DNA of 58,405 nt from Bauldia sp. (lineage in GTDB: Bacteria > Pseudomonadota > Alphaproteobacteria > Rhizobiales > Kaistiaceae). Each line of letters opens with the position of its first letter. Position 1 is the first letter of the stretch. A program made the translations under genes and the position numbers. A model generated the notes under the pieces. The model searched no databases and was not told the origin of the DNA. It saw only the letters and a list, made by a program, of their open reading frames with translations. Of the stretch, positions 18,497 through 27,641 are shown piece by piece. The DNA lies in assembly GCF_020442045.1 (NCBI RefSeq), contig NZ_JAGRLA010000058.1, forward strand, positions 1 through 58,405, read 5' to 3'.

Positions 18497-19570
18497 ATGC
18501 GCGTCGGGGTTCACAAGGTTCTGATGAACAGCCCGGCCGATGTCTCAGGTCTCGAGCGGCTGATCGCCGACGGCACGATCCGGCCGGAGGAGATTGTCGC
18601 CAGCATCGGCAAGACCGAGGGAAATGGCGGTGCCAACGACTTTACCCGGGCGCTTGCCACCTTGTCTTTTTCGATCGCGCTCGGAAAACACCTCGGCCTG
18701 CCGGCGGACGACGTGGCGAAGCGGATCGCCTTCGTATGGTCGGGGGGGACGGAAGGGGTCCTCAGCCCGCACGCGACGATCTTCACCCGTAGCGACTCCG
18801 AGCCGGCCGGCGACAAGCGCCTGGCGATCGGAATTGCCGTAACCCGGGATTTCGCGCCCGAGGAAGTGGGGACGATGGCCGAGGTCGAGACGGTCGCCGA
18901 CGCGGTCCGTCAGGCACAGGCGGAAGCCGGCATCGAGGACCCCGCCGACGTCCACTACGTCCAGGTCAAAGGACCGCTGCTGACGCCGGCGGCGGTGGCC
19001 GACGCCAACAGCCGGGGGGCGAAGCTCGTCACCCAGGATCCCAACGGTTCGAAGCCATATGCCCGCGGCGCGACCGCGCTCGGCGTTGCCCTGGCGCTTG
19101 GTGAAGTGGCCGCCGCCGACGTCAATGACGAGGCGATCGCCAAGCGGATGGACCTCTATTCTTCCGTCGCCAACACCTCGGCCGGCGGTGAGCTCAAGAA
19201 CTGCGAAATCCTGCTATTCGGCAATTCGTCGAAGGCGGGCGGGGACCTCAGGATCGGTCACGCGATCCTGCGCGACGTGATCGACGCGGAGGGAGTCCGT
19301 GCCGCGATCCGCGACGCGGGAGGCGGAGCGAGTGACGCAGAAGCGGTGGCGATCTTCGCCAAGGCGGAAGCGCCGCCCGGTGGACTCCTGCGTGGCCGGC
19401 GGACGACGATGCTTTCCGATGCCGATATCAATTACGAGCGCCATGCCCGCGCCGCGCTCGGCGCGGTGATCGCCTCGGTGACGGGTGATGCAGCGATTTT
19501 CGTTTCGGGTGGAACGGAGCATCAGTGCGAGCCAGGGGAGGCGCCGATCGCAGCGATCGCCCGGGTCTAG
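18497..19570 (+). CDS. ring-opening amidohydrolase (cyanuric acid hydrolase/barbiturase family), copy 1
   Basis: A 357-residue member of the cyanuric acid hydrolase (AtzD/TrzD) and barbiturase family, which hydrolyses a ring amide of cyanuric acid or barbituric acid with three Ser-Lys pairs in a three-fold pseudo-symmetric fold. Each third has its motif: ASIGKTEGNGG (Lys39) with VWSGGTEGVLSP (Ser82); VKGPLLT with SSVANTSAGGELKNCE; AKAEAP with FVSGGTEHQ (Ser337). The ATG at 18497 has a GAGGGAGAG site; a GTG at 18473 also lies in frame. It is 107 bases upstream of a nucleoside-type importer, so its substrate is probably imported. A paralogue lies at 35368-36471. Barbiturate versus cyanurate versus another lactam ring cannot be decided here. 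Confidence 0.88.
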   Translation: MRVGVHKVLMNSPADVSGLERLIADGTIRPEEIVASIGKTEGNGGANDFTRALATLSFSIALGKHLGLPADDVAKRIAFVWSGGTEGVLSPHATIFTRSDSEPAGDKRLAIGIAVTRDFAPEEVGTMAEVETVADAVRQAQAEAGIEDPADVHYVQVKGPLLTPAAVADANSRGAKLVTQDPNGSKPYARGATALGVALALGEVAAADVNDEAIAKRMDLYSSVANTSAGGELKNCEILLFGNSSKAGGDLRIGHAILRDVIDAEGVRAAIRDAGGGASDAEAVAIFAKAEAPPGGLLRGRRTTMLSDADINYERHARAALGAVIASVTGDAAIFVSGGTEHQCEPGEAPIAAIARV

Positions 19571-19676
19571 GGCGCGCGCGTCAGCCAACCGCTGGCATTG
19601 AAATTGCTCCGTGGAGGGCTCCCTGGTCGAGGCAAACCTGCATCGGCCGGAAGGGTGAGAACGTGAGGATTTTCAC

Positions 19677-20696
19677 ATGACCACACACATCTTTCAGAGC
19701 CTTCGCCGCCCCGCAATCGCCACCGCCTTGCTGGCTTCGGTCGCTGCGTTCACCGCGCCGGCCTTCGCCGAAGACAAGGCGGCTATCCTTCTTCCGGGCA
19801 GCATCAACGACCAGAGCTGGAATGCGCTCGGTTACGCCATCCTGATGAGCCTCGAACCACACGGATTCGTAACCGCCTATTCGGAGAACGTTGCCGATGC
19901 CGACGAGGCCGAGGCGCTGCGCGAATATGCGAGCCAGGGCTACAACATCGTGATGGGCCACTCCGGCCGGTTCGTCTCGGCGATGGAGCAGGTCGGGCCG
20001 GACTTCCCCGACGTGCAGTTCATTGCGGTCAGCGGCAACGAAGGCATGCCGCCGAACGTCATGTCGATCGACTGGAATAACGCCCAGTTCGGCTGTCAGC
20101 TCGGCATGCTCGCCGCGAAGATGAGCAAGACCCACAAGGTGGCGGGCGTCTATGGCCTCCAGGGTGTTCCCAACATCACCGCGCAGGCCGGCGGCTTCCG
20201 CATCTGTGCGGAGAAGGAAGGCGCCGAGGTCACCATCCTCTATGTCAAGGACATGGAGGACGCGGCCGAAGCGAAGGAGGCGGCGCTGTCGCTGATCGCG
20301 CAAGGGGCGGATTTCATCACCGGCAAGCTGAACGCTGGCGAGACGGGCCTGATGCAGGCGGCCAAGGAGAAGAATGTCTATGCGAGCGGCCGCGGCTTCG
20401 ACCATACCAAGATCGCGCCAGACCTCGTGCTGACCAATATCATCGAGGACTGGCCCGGCATGTTCGGCAGCACCGCCGACCAGGTGAAGGACGGCAAGCT
20501 GTTCGGCGACTTCGTCCAGTATGGCTACGACACCGCGCCGGTGACCGGGGCGACGCTGATGTATGACGAGGGCAAGGCGTATAACCCGATCGTCCCCGAA
20601 GAGGTGGTGAAAGAGCTCGATGACCTGGCCGCCAAATTCGCTTCGGGCGAGCTGAAGATCGAGCCCACCGAAGAAGACGCGCGTAGCGGTAGCTAG
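19677..20696 (+). CDS. BMP family ABC transporter substrate-binding protein, system 1
   Basis: A 339-residue periplasmic binding protein of the BMP (PnrA/Med) family, whose characterised members bind purine nucleosides or autoinducer. A signal peptide (FQSLRRPAIATALLASVAAF, then ...PAFA) is followed by the family start KAAILLPGSINDQSWNALGY; the G-S-x-x-D-x-x-W/F pattern is typical. VMGHSGRF and QFIAVSGNEG line the cleft. There is no lipobox cysteine, so it is soluble. GTGAGG lies before the ATG. It is followed by ATPase and two permease genes that complete an importer. Confidence 0.92.
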   Translation: MTTHIFQSLRRPAIATALLASVAAFTAPAFAEDKAAILLPGSINDQSWNALGYAILMSLEPHGFVTAYSENVADADEAEALREYASQGYNIVMGHSGRFVSAMEQVGPDFPDVQFIAVSGNEGMPPNVMSIDWNNAQFGCQLGMLAAKMSKTHKVAGVYGLQGVPNITAQAGGFRICAEKEGAEVTILYVKDMEDAAEAKEAALSLIAQGADFITGKLNAGETGLMQAAKEKNVYASGRGFDHTKIAPDLVLTNIIEDWPGMFGSTADQVKDGKLFGDFVQYGYDTAPVTGATLMYDEGKAYNPIVPEEVVKELDDLAAKFASGELKIEPTEEDARSGS

Positions 20697-20813
20697 GCCA
20701 GCCTTGGTGAACCTCAACGACGAAAAAGAGGACGATACGACGGCCGGGTTCCGCCCGGCCGTCGCCGATCTGTCCGACGTCGGCCGGCGCCGGCGGCCGA
20801 TCCGGGAGAGCGC

Positions 20814-22301
20814 ATGACCGCTCTCCTCGAAATGCGCGGCATCGTGAAATGCTTCGGCACGCTGCGTGCGAATGACGGCATCGATCTCGACGTCCAGGCG
20901 GGTCAGATACTCGGCCTGCTCGGCGAGAACGGCTCCGGCAAGAGCACGCTGATGAAGATACTGTTCGGTATGCAGCGCCCCGATGCCGGTACGATCGCCT
21001 TCAAGGGGCGGGAGCTTTCCGACCACAGCCCCCGCGCGGCGATGGCGGCGGGGATCACCATGATCCATCAGCATTTCATGCTGATCGAGGCGATGACGGT
21101 GGTCGAGAACGTAATGCTCGGCTGGCCGGAGGCGGGCGATATCCTGCAGACCGCGACAATGGAGACGCGGATCCGGGAGGCAAGCCAACGCTTCGGTCTC
21201 GACCTCGATCCGCGCGCACGTATCGCCTCGCTTCCGCTTGGGCGCCGCCAGCGTGTCGAGATCCTCAAGGCGATCCTGCGGGAGACCGAGCTTCTCATCC
21301 TCGACGAGCCGACATCCAATCTGGCGCCGACGGAAGTGGCCGACCTGCTGTCGATCCTTCGCCGGCTAAAGGAAGAAGGCAAGGGGATCGTCTTCATTAC
21401 CCACAAGCTGCCCGAGGTGCTCGAAGTCTGCGACGAGGTGGTGGTGCTTCGCGACGGCCGCGTCACCGGTCGCGCGCCGGTCGCGGACGTCACCCGCGGC
21501 CAGCTCGCAGAGATGATGGTCGGCCGGACGATCAGCACGACCCGGGCCCATCAGGCTCCCGAGCTCGGTCCGGTGCGGCTTGCGGCCAGGGACCTGGTTT
21601 CGCCGGGGCTGGAGCCGCTTTCCTTCGAGATACGCGGCGGCGAGATCCTCGGCATCGCGGGAGTCGACGGCAATGGCCAGATCGAGCTGGTCGAGACGCT
21701 CGCCGGGCTTCGCCGGATGCACGGCGGCAGCATCCATCTCGACGGCCAGGATATCACCGGCGCTTCGGTGGCGCGGCGGGTCCGGGCCGGGATGGCCTAT
21801 ATGCCTGCGGATCGCGCGGCGACGGGCCTGGTGCGCAGCATGACCGTTGCCGAGAACCTGATGCTGCGGGACAGCCGCAAGCCGCCTTATTCGGCGCATG
21901 GCGTGCTGCAGCCCGGTGCGGGCGTCGCGAAAGCGGAGTCGCTGATCGCCTCCTATGATATCCGCGCCTCCGGGCCATCGGCCATTGTCTCGCGGCTGTC
22001 CGGCGGCAACCAGCAGAAGATCGTCGTCGCACGCGAGCTCGACCGGGGGCCGGCGGTGCTGATCGCGCATCAGGCGGCGTGGGGGCTCGATCCGGGCGCG
22101 ACCCGCTTCGTGCTCGACCGGGTTATCGCGCTCCGCGATGCGGGGGCAGCCGTCCTCTATGTCTCGTCGGAGCTCGAAGAGGTGATGACGATCAGCGACC
22201 GGATCGCGGTGATGGCGGGCGGCGGCTTTGCGGGCGTCGTCCCGCATGACGAGGCCGACATGCGGCAGATCGGGCTCTGGATGTCCGGACGGGCGGCATG
22301 A
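20814..22301 (+). CDS. nucleoside-type ABC transporter ATP-binding protein, system 1
   Basis: A 495-residue ATPase with two tandem ABC domains, as usual for BMP/ribose-type importers. The N-terminal domain is canonical: Walker A GENGSGKST, signature-like LPLGRRQRVEILKA, Walker B LLILDEPTSNLAP. The C-terminal domain has a degenerate Walker A (GVDGNGQIE) but an intact signature (RLSGGNQQK); that asymmetry is normal for the family. Less usual is the C-terminal Walker B/D-loop, VLIAHQAAWGLDPGA, where most relatives have QPTRG[VL]D. It overlaps the next permease by four bases. Confidence 0.93.
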   Translation: MTALLEMRGIVKCFGTLRANDGIDLDVQAGQILGLLGENGSGKSTLMKILFGMQRPDAGTIAFKGRELSDHSPRAAMAAGITMIHQHFMLIEAMTVVENVMLGWPEAGDILQTATMETRIREASQRFGLDLDPRARIASLPLGRRQRVEILKAILRETELLILDEPTSNLAPTEVADLLSILRRLKEEGKGIVFITHKLPEVLEVCDEVVVLRDGRVTGRAPVADVTRGQLAEMMVGRTISTTRAHQAPELGPVRLAARDLVSPGLEPLSFEIRGGEILGIAGVDGNGQIELVETLAGLRRMHGGSIHLDGQDITGASVARRVRAGMAYMPADRAATGLVRSMTVAENLMLRDSRKPPYSAHGVLQPGAGVAKAESLIASYDIRASGPSAIVSRLSGGNQQKIVVARELDRGPAVLIAHQAAWGLDPGATRFVLDRVIALRDAGAAVLYVSSELEEVMTISDRIAVMAGGGFAGVVPHDEADMRQIGLWMSGRAA

Positions 22302-23368
22302 GCGACACCACTTCGCCATCGTCGGGCGACGCCTCCGAGGCGGGCGGCCGGACCTTCGGGTTGCGCTTCGCCACCGACCGGCTGGCGGGCCGGATCCTTC
22401 TCGCCGTGCTTCTGTCGATGCTTTCCGCGGCGGGGCTCATCCTGCTCTCGGGCCACAACCCGTTCACGGCCTTCGCGGCGATGGCGGCCGGCGCGGTGGG
22501 GACGCCGCACCAGATCGGCGTCGCCCTCAACCGGACGACGCCGTATCTGCTTGCCGGAGCAGGGGTCGCCATGTGTTTCCGCGCCGGGGTGATCAACATC
22601 GGGGCCGAAGGGCAGATCGCGATCGGCGGGATCGGAGCCGCCGCCGCGGCGCTTGCCTGGCCTGGCGGGATGTCGCCCATTGCCATCGTCATCGTGCTGA
22701 TCGCGGCGGCGGCGGCCGGAGCCGGCTGGGCGGCGATTGCGGCGGCGATCCATCTCGGCCGCCGGGTCCACGAGGTGCTGGTGACGCTCCTCCTCAACTT
22801 CGTCGCCCTGATTCTCGTCCAGCAACTCCTCGCCGGATCATTGGGGCAAAAGGGCGCGGGATTCCTCCAGTCGCCATTGATGCCCCGCGAGGTCTGGTTG
22901 CCGCGCTTTCCGGGGCTCGACGCCCATCCCGGCTTCATCATTGCGATCCTCGCGGCCGTGGCGCTTTCCTTCGTGCTGTGGCGGACAAATTTCGGTTTTG
23001 CCGTCCGGGTGACGGGGAGTTCGCGACCGGCGACCGCCTATGCCGGATTCTCGCTCGGCCGGGTGACCTGGGGCGTGATGCTGCTCGCCGGGGCGCTTGC
23101 CGGGCTGGCCGGCGGTATCGAGGTGCTCGGAATCCATCGGCGGCTGATCGAGGGTTTCTCGCTTGGCTTCGGATTCAAGGCGGTGACTGTCGCGCTGCTC
23201 GGCGCGCTTGAACCGCTGGCGATCATTCCGGCAGCGCTTTTCGTCGGGCTTCTGGAAGCCGGTTCGCTCTCGATGCAGCGGCAGGTCGGCGTTCCCTCGG
23301 CGCTCGTCGCGGTGATCGAGGGACTGACCATGCTGTTCGTTCTCGCAGCCACGGTGCGCCGGACATGA
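22298..23368 (+). CDS. nucleoside-type ABC transporter permease, system 1 (first subunit)
   Basis: A 356-residue polytopic membrane protein of the BPD_transp_2 (LivM/RbsC) superfamily, about nine to ten TM helices. The family segment GVAMCFRAGVINIGAEGQIAIGG matches nucleoside permease A subunits (NupB/YufP type). RLIEGFSLGFGFKAVTVALLGA is the coupling region to the ATPase. Start overlaps the ATPase stop (ATGA) and its stop overlaps the next permease start (ATGA), so the four transporter genes are tightly coupled. Confidence 0.92.
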   Translation: MSDTTSPSSGDASEAGGRTFGLRFATDRLAGRILLAVLLSMLSAAGLILLSGHNPFTAFAAMAAGAVGTPHQIGVALNRTTPYLLAGAGVAMCFRAGVINIGAEGQIAIGGIGAAAAALAWPGGMSPIAIVIVLIAAAAAGAGWAAIAAAIHLGRRVHEVLVTLLLNFVALILVQQLLAGSLGQKGAGFLQSPLMPREVWLPRFPGLDAHPGFIIAILAAVALSFVLWRTNFGFAVRVTGSSRPATAYAGFSLGRVTWGVMLLAGALAGLAGGIEVLGIHRRLIEGFSLGFGFKAVTVALLGALEPLAIIPAALFVGLLEAGSLSMQRQVGVPSALVAVIEGLTMLFVLAATVRRT

Positions 23369-24273
23369 TCGATTTTCTCGACGCCGCCATTCGAATCGCG
23401 ACGCCGCTGCTCTTCGCCGCGCTTGGCGGGATTCTGTCCGAGCGGGCAGGGGTATTCGCGGTCGGCCTCGAGGGGATGATGCTGGCGGGTGCCTTCGCGG
23501 CGACGGTCGGAGCCTGGGCGAGCGACAGCACGGCGGTCGGCATCCTGCTCGCGGCGATCGGCGGGGGGGTGATCGGTGTCGCGGTCGCAGTGGTCACAGT
23601 GCGCTTCCGCGCCGACAACATGGTCACCGGGCTCGCCGCCAACATCCTGGCGCTCGGGCTGACCAGCTATCTCGTGCGGATTCTCGCCGGCAGCGGCAAG
23701 CTGGTATCCTTCCATCTGACGCTACTCGGACCCTGGCCGATTCCGCTTCTCAGCGACATTCCGGTGGTCGGGCCGCTGCTTTTCGACCATCCGCCGCTGA
23801 CCTATGTCGCGGTGCTCGGCTGCGCTGCGATCGCCTTCTTCCTGGGGCGGACCCAGGCGGGACTGACGCTCAGGGCGACCGGTGAGAATCCGGAAGCGGT
23901 CTTCGCCTCGGGCGCCAACCCGTTCCGGGTCCGGATGCTCGCCGTCATCGCCTGCGGGGCGATCGCCGGGCTCGGCGGCGCGGTGCTGACGCTCCAGCAG
24001 GTCGGAACCTTTACCGACGGGATGACCGGCGGCCGCGGATACCTCGCGCTCGCGTCGCTGATCGTGGCGCGCTGGTCGCCCTGGGGCGCGGTGGCGGCCT
24101 GCCTGCTGTTCGGCGCGGCCGAGGCCTTCGAGCTCAGGCTGCAGAGCTTCGGCGTCCCGGTCAGCTCCTACATCATCCACATGGTGCCCTATCTCATCGC
24201 GCTCGCCGTGCTTGCCGGAATAGGGCGTTCCTCGAAGATGCCCGCCGCGATCGGCCGGCCATTGCAACAATAA
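23365..24273 (+). CDS. nucleoside-type ABC transporter permease, system 1 (second subunit)
   Basis: A 302-residue polytopic permease of the BPD_transp_2 superfamily and the expected partner of the preceding subunit (NupC/YufQ type). AIRIATPLLFAALGGILSER then AGVFAVGLEGMMLAGAFAA is the hallmark of this subunit; ATGENPEAVFASGANPFRVR is the cytoplasmic loop thought to contact the ATPase. It overlaps the previous gene by four bases and ends 17 bases before the amidase, with an AGGGAGACGACG ribosome site between. Confidence 0.92.
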   Translation: MIDFLDAAIRIATPLLFAALGGILSERAGVFAVGLEGMMLAGAFAATVGAWASDSTAVGILLAAIGGGVIGVAVAVVTVRFRADNMVTGLAANILALGLTSYLVRILAGSGKLVSFHLTLLGPWPIPLLSDIPVVGPLLFDHPPLTYVAVLGCAAIAFFLGRTQAGLTLRATGENPEAVFASGANPFRVRMLAVIACGAIAGLGGAVLTLQQVGTFTDGMTGGRGYLALASLIVARWSPWGAVAACLLFGAAEAFELRLQSFGVPVSSYIIHMVPYLIALAVLAGIGRSSKMPAAIGRPLQQ

Positions 24274-24290
24274 CAACAAGGGAGACGACG

Positions 24291-25682
24291 ATGGCCGACG
24301 ACATTTCCGGAACCGGTATGGCACTGCGTTCGGGCGCGTCGACTGCCGAGGCGCTGCTCGACCGGTGCCTCGACCGGATCCGGCGGATCGACCCGCGGCT
24401 CAACAGCTTCGTGGCACTCGACGAGGCGGGCGCCCGCGAGGCGGCGCGGGAGAGCGACGCGCGGCTGGCGTCGGGAGCGGCGCGGTCGGCGCTGGAAGGC
24501 ATACCGATTTCGGTGAAGGACAATATCCTCGTCGCGGGCATGCCGGCGACCTGGGGGAGCCGCGCGCTCGCCAAGTTCATACCCGAGATCGACGAACTGC
24601 CAGTCGCCCGCCTGCGCGCCGCCGGCGCCGTGATCGTCGGCAAGACAAACGTTCCCGAACTGACCCTCGAGGGCTATACCGACAACGAGCTCTTCGGCGT
24701 GACCCGGAATCCCTGGAACGTGGCGCTGACCCCGGGCGGATCGTCAGGCGGCGCGGCGGCGGGCGTTGCCGCAGGGCTGGTGACGGCGGCGATCGGCACC
24801 GATGGCGGTGGCTCCATCCGCCGGCCGGCCTGCCATACCGGGCTTGTCGGCTGGAAGCCCTCGGCCGGGCATGTGCCGCGGATCGACGGCTTTCCGTCGA
24901 TCCTCACCGATTTCGAGGCGGCGGGGGCGCTAACCACTTCCGTCGCCGATGCCGCGCTGCTCGACGGGGTGATGGCCCCGCCCGATCCGCGCGACCGGCG
25001 GTCGCTCTATGCGCCCGCGCCGCCATGGCCGGCCGACAAGCCGCGCATCCTCTATATCCCGCAATTCGGCGATTCTCCGGTCGACTCCGAAGTGGCGACG
25101 GCGACCGCCGATATCGCGGTGGGCCTCGCCGGGGAAGGCTATCCGGTTCGCGAGGCGACGGTCTTCTTCGATCTCGATGACGCGGGGCGCATCTGGTACG
25201 TCATCTCCCGTGCCGGCGCCGCCTGGCTCGGTACGCAATACAACCCGGAAATCGGCGCATTGGCGGGCAAGTCGGTCCGCACCATGATCGCCGACGGCGA
25301 GAAGCTGACCGGCGCCGACTATATCGACGTCCTGGAAAGGATCGCGGCGTTCAGGCGACGGTGCGCCGAATTGTTCGAGGATGTCGATCTGGTGCTGACG
25401 CCGACCGCCGCGGCGCTACCGTGGGACGCCGCGACGCCGTTTCCCGACATGATCGCCGGAAAGGCAGCCGGGCCACGTGACCACGCCGTGTTCACCGGCT
25501 GGGCGAACATCGCGGGGGTTCCGGCGATCAACCTGCCGGTCGCCGTATCGAAGGCGGGATTGCCGATTGGCGTGCAGTTCGCCGCCGGGTTCGGCGCCGA
25601 CGCCTCGCTTCTCGCTTTTGCCGAAGCGCTCGCGGAACGCTACCCGGCGCCCGCGCTTCCCATCCTGGAGGGTCAGTCATGA
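24291..25682 (+). CDS. amidase signature family hydrolase
   Basis: A 463-residue amidase-signature enzyme. The Ser-cisSer-Lys triad is visible as Lys76 (ISVKDNI), cis-Ser151 (in LTPGGSSGGAAAG) and nucleophile Ser175 (DGGGSIRRPA). The family includes AtzE/AtzF (biuret and allophanate hydrolases), ureidomalonase and general amidases. The nearby ring-opening amidohydrolase suggests this enzyme acts on the linear carbamoyl or ureido product (inference). The first ~20 residues are shorter than in many relatives. It overlaps the next gene by four bases (ATGA). Confidence 0.88.
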   Translation: MADDISGTGMALRSGASTAEALLDRCLDRIRRIDPRLNSFVALDEAGAREAARESDARLASGAARSALEGIPISVKDNILVAGMPATWGSRALAKFIPEIDELPVARLRAAGAVIVGKTNVPELTLEGYTDNELFGVTRNPWNVALTPGGSSGGAAAGVAAGLVTAAIGTDGGGSIRRPACHTGLVGWKPSAGHVPRIDGFPSILTDFEAAGALTTSVADAALLDGVMAPPDPRDRRSLYAPAPPWPADKPRILYIPQFGDSPVDSEVATATADIAVGLAGEGYPVREATVFFDLDDAGRIWYVISRAGAAWLGTQYNPEIGALAGKSVRTMIADGEKLTGADYIDVLERIAAFRRRCAELFEDVDLVLTPTAAALPWDAATPFPDMIAGKAAGPRDHAVFTGWANIAGVPAINLPVAVSKAGLPIGVQFAAGFGADASLLAFAEALAERYPAPALPILEGQS

Positions 25683-26872
25683 GCAACAGCCGCGCACCGG
25701 GCCGTCATTTCCTGCAGATTCCGGGACCGACCAATGTCCCGGACCGGGTGCTCCACGCGATTGCCGAGCCGACGATCGACCATCGCGGGCCGGACTTCGC
25801 CGATCTCGCCCGGACCGTCCTGACCGGGCTCCAGCGCGTCTTCCAGACGAGCGGGCCGGTGGTGGTCTATCCGGCTTCCGGAACCGGCGCGTGGGAAGCT
25901 GCCCTGGTCAACACGCTGTCGCCGGGCGACCGGGTCCTGACGGTGCGCACCGGCTGGTTTGCGACGCTATGGAGCGACATGGCGAAGCGGCTCGGCCTCG
26001 AACCGGTCGTCATGGAGACGGACTGGCGGCGGGGGGCCGACCCGGCGGCCATCGAGACGGCGCTCCGCGAGGACACCGACCACCGGATCCGCGCCGTCTG
26101 CATTGTCCACAACGAGACGTCGACGGGCTGCACCAGCCCGATCGCCGCGATCCGGGCGGCGATCGACGCGGCCGGTCATCCGGCGCTCCTCATGGTGGAC
26201 ACGATCTCGTCGCTCGGTTCGATCGACTATCGTCATGAGGAATGGGGCGTCGACGTTACCATCGGCGGGAGCCAGAAGGGGCTCATGCTACCGCCCGGGC
26301 TTTCCTTCAATGCGATCAGCGACAAGGCCCTGGCCGCCGCCGAGATCGCGACGATCCCGCGCAGCTTCTGGGACTGGCAGCCGATGCTCGAAGCCAATGC
26401 GGGCTTTTATTTCCCCTATACGCCGGCGACGAACCTGCTGCGCGGCCTGCGGGAGGCGCTGGCGATGCTGGAGGAGGAGGGGCTCGGCAACGTCTTCGCC
26501 CGGCACGCCCGGCACGGCGCCGCGAGCCGCGCGGCGGTCCGCGCCTGGGGGGAGGCGGGTGGCATGGAGGTGCAATGCCTCGAACCGCGCGACTATTCCG
26601 GTTCTTTGACGGCCGTGCGGTTGCCGGAAGGCGAAAGCGCCGACGGGCTGCGGCGCCTGATCCTCCAAGGTTTCAACATGAGCCTCGGCAACGGGCTCGG
26701 CATGCTCAAGGACCGTGTCTTCCGCATCGGCCATCTCGGGGACTTCAACGACCTGTCGCTGATCGGAACGCTTGGCGGCGTCGAGATGGGGCTGCGCCTC
26801 GCCGGCGTTCCGCACACACCCGGTGGCGTGGACGCGGCGATGGGCGTGCTGACGGGATCGACCGAGGAGTGA
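25679..26872 (+). CDS. class V aminotransferase, serine/ureidoglycine-glyoxylate type
   Basis: A 397-residue PLP enzyme of the alanine/serine-glyoxylate aminotransferase group. The PLP lysine is Lys200 (IGGSQKGLMLPPGL), with the cofactor aspartate in LLMVDTISSLGSIDY and the family start GRHFLQIPGPTNVP. Related PucG enzymes transaminate ureidoglycine with glyoxylate in purine breakdown; SgaA enzymes use serine. The surrounding ring-opening and amidase genes make a ureido-amino-acid substrate plausible but this is inference. It overlaps the amidase by four bases and its stop overlaps a possible GTG start of the next gene. Confidence 0.88.
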   Translation: MSNSRAPGRHFLQIPGPTNVPDRVLHAIAEPTIDHRGPDFADLARTVLTGLQRVFQTSGPVVVYPASGTGAWEAALVNTLSPGDRVLTVRTGWFATLWSDMAKRLGLEPVVMETDWRRGADPAAIETALREDTDHRIRAVCIVHNETSTGCTSPIAAIRAAIDAAGHPALLMVDTISSLGSIDYRHEEWGVDVTIGGSQKGLMLPPGLSFNAISDKALAAAEIATIPRSFWDWQPMLEANAGFYFPYTPATNLLRGLREALAMLEEEGLGNVFARHARHGAASRAAVRAWGEAGGMEVQCLEPRDYSGSLTAVRLPEGESADGLRRLILQGFNMSLGNGLGMLKDRVFRIGHLGDFNDLSLIGTLGGVEMGLRLAGVPHTPGGVDAAMGVLTGSTEE

Positions 26873-26877
26873 CGGGC

Positions 26878-27633
26878 ATGGACGGCGCCGCGATCGAGCG
26901 AGCGGCAAGGCTGCTGGCCGCGGCGCGCCAGACCGGCGATCCGCTCGACCGGCTTGCCGAGGAGCTCAGACCCAATAATGGCGACGAGGCCTACGCGATC
27001 CAGCGGGTCACGCTCGGCCTGATCGGCGACGAGGTCGCCGGCTGGAAGGTTGCGGTGGCACCGGACGTCGGCCTGATGGCCGGCATCCTCGTTGGATCGG
27101 GAGTTCTGGACGATGGCGCCATCGTTCCGTCGGCATCCCTGTCGATGTTCGGCATCGAGGCGGAGATCGCATTTCGTTTCGATCAGGATCTTCCGCCGCG
27201 CGACGAGGCCTACCGGCGGGAAGAGATCGAGGCTGCGGTCTCGGCCTTTCCCGCCATCGAAATCGTTGAAACGCGGTTCCGCGACTACGATGCTACGCCG
27301 GCTATCGAACGGGCGGCGGACTTCATGGCGAATGGCGGATTCATCGTCGGCGCGGCCCGCGACGACTGGCGCTCCTTCGATCTCGCGGCGCTCGAGGCGC
27401 GGGTCGTCATCGACGGGAGCGAGGTCGTGCGGCGGACCGGCGGCCACGCTGCGGGAGACCCGCTGCTTCCCGCGATTGCCCTGGTCAACCACCTGCGCCT
27501 GACGGAGGGCATTCCCGCGGGCATGGTGGTGACCACCGGGACCTATACCGGGCTCGAATTCGCCGGGCGGAACAGCACGGTCGAGGTGATCTTTACCGGT
27601 TTCGGGTCGGTCGGCTGCCGGTTCTCGGCCTGA
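26878..27633 (+). CDS. 2-keto-4-pentenoate hydratase/FAH-superfamily enzyme
   Basis: A 251-residue member of the fumarylacetoacetate hydrolase superfamily, closest in layout to 2-keto-4-pentenoate hydratase (MhpD) and 4-oxalocrotonate decarboxylase. GWKVAVAP, FGIEAEIAFRF (metal-binding E-x-E), AIEIVETRF and VVTTGTYTGL are the family landmarks. These enzymes use a divalent metal to hydrate or cleave 2-oxo acids. The ATG at 26878 is chosen; a GTG at 26869 overlaps the aminotransferase stop (GTGA). It is the last gene of unit 1 and converges on the SDR gene. Confidence 0.82.
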   Translation: MDGAAIERAARLLAAARQTGDPLDRLAEELRPNNGDEAYAIQRVTLGLIGDEVAGWKVAVAPDVGLMAGILVGSGVLDDGAIVPSASLSMFGIEAEIAFRFDQDLPPRDEAYRREEIEAAVSAFPAIEIVETRFRDYDATPAIERAADFMANGGFIVGAARDDWRSFDLAALEARVVIDGSEVVRRTGGHAAGDPLLPAIALVNHLRLTEGIPAGMVVTTGTYTGLEFAGRNSTVEVIFTGFGSVGCRFSA

Positions 27634-27641
27634 CCGGCAGA

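Noticed and set aside
19581..21188. 535-codon minus-strand frame opposite the BMP and ATPase genes
   Set aside because: Antisense shadow; the plus-strand genes have signal peptide and Walker motifs.
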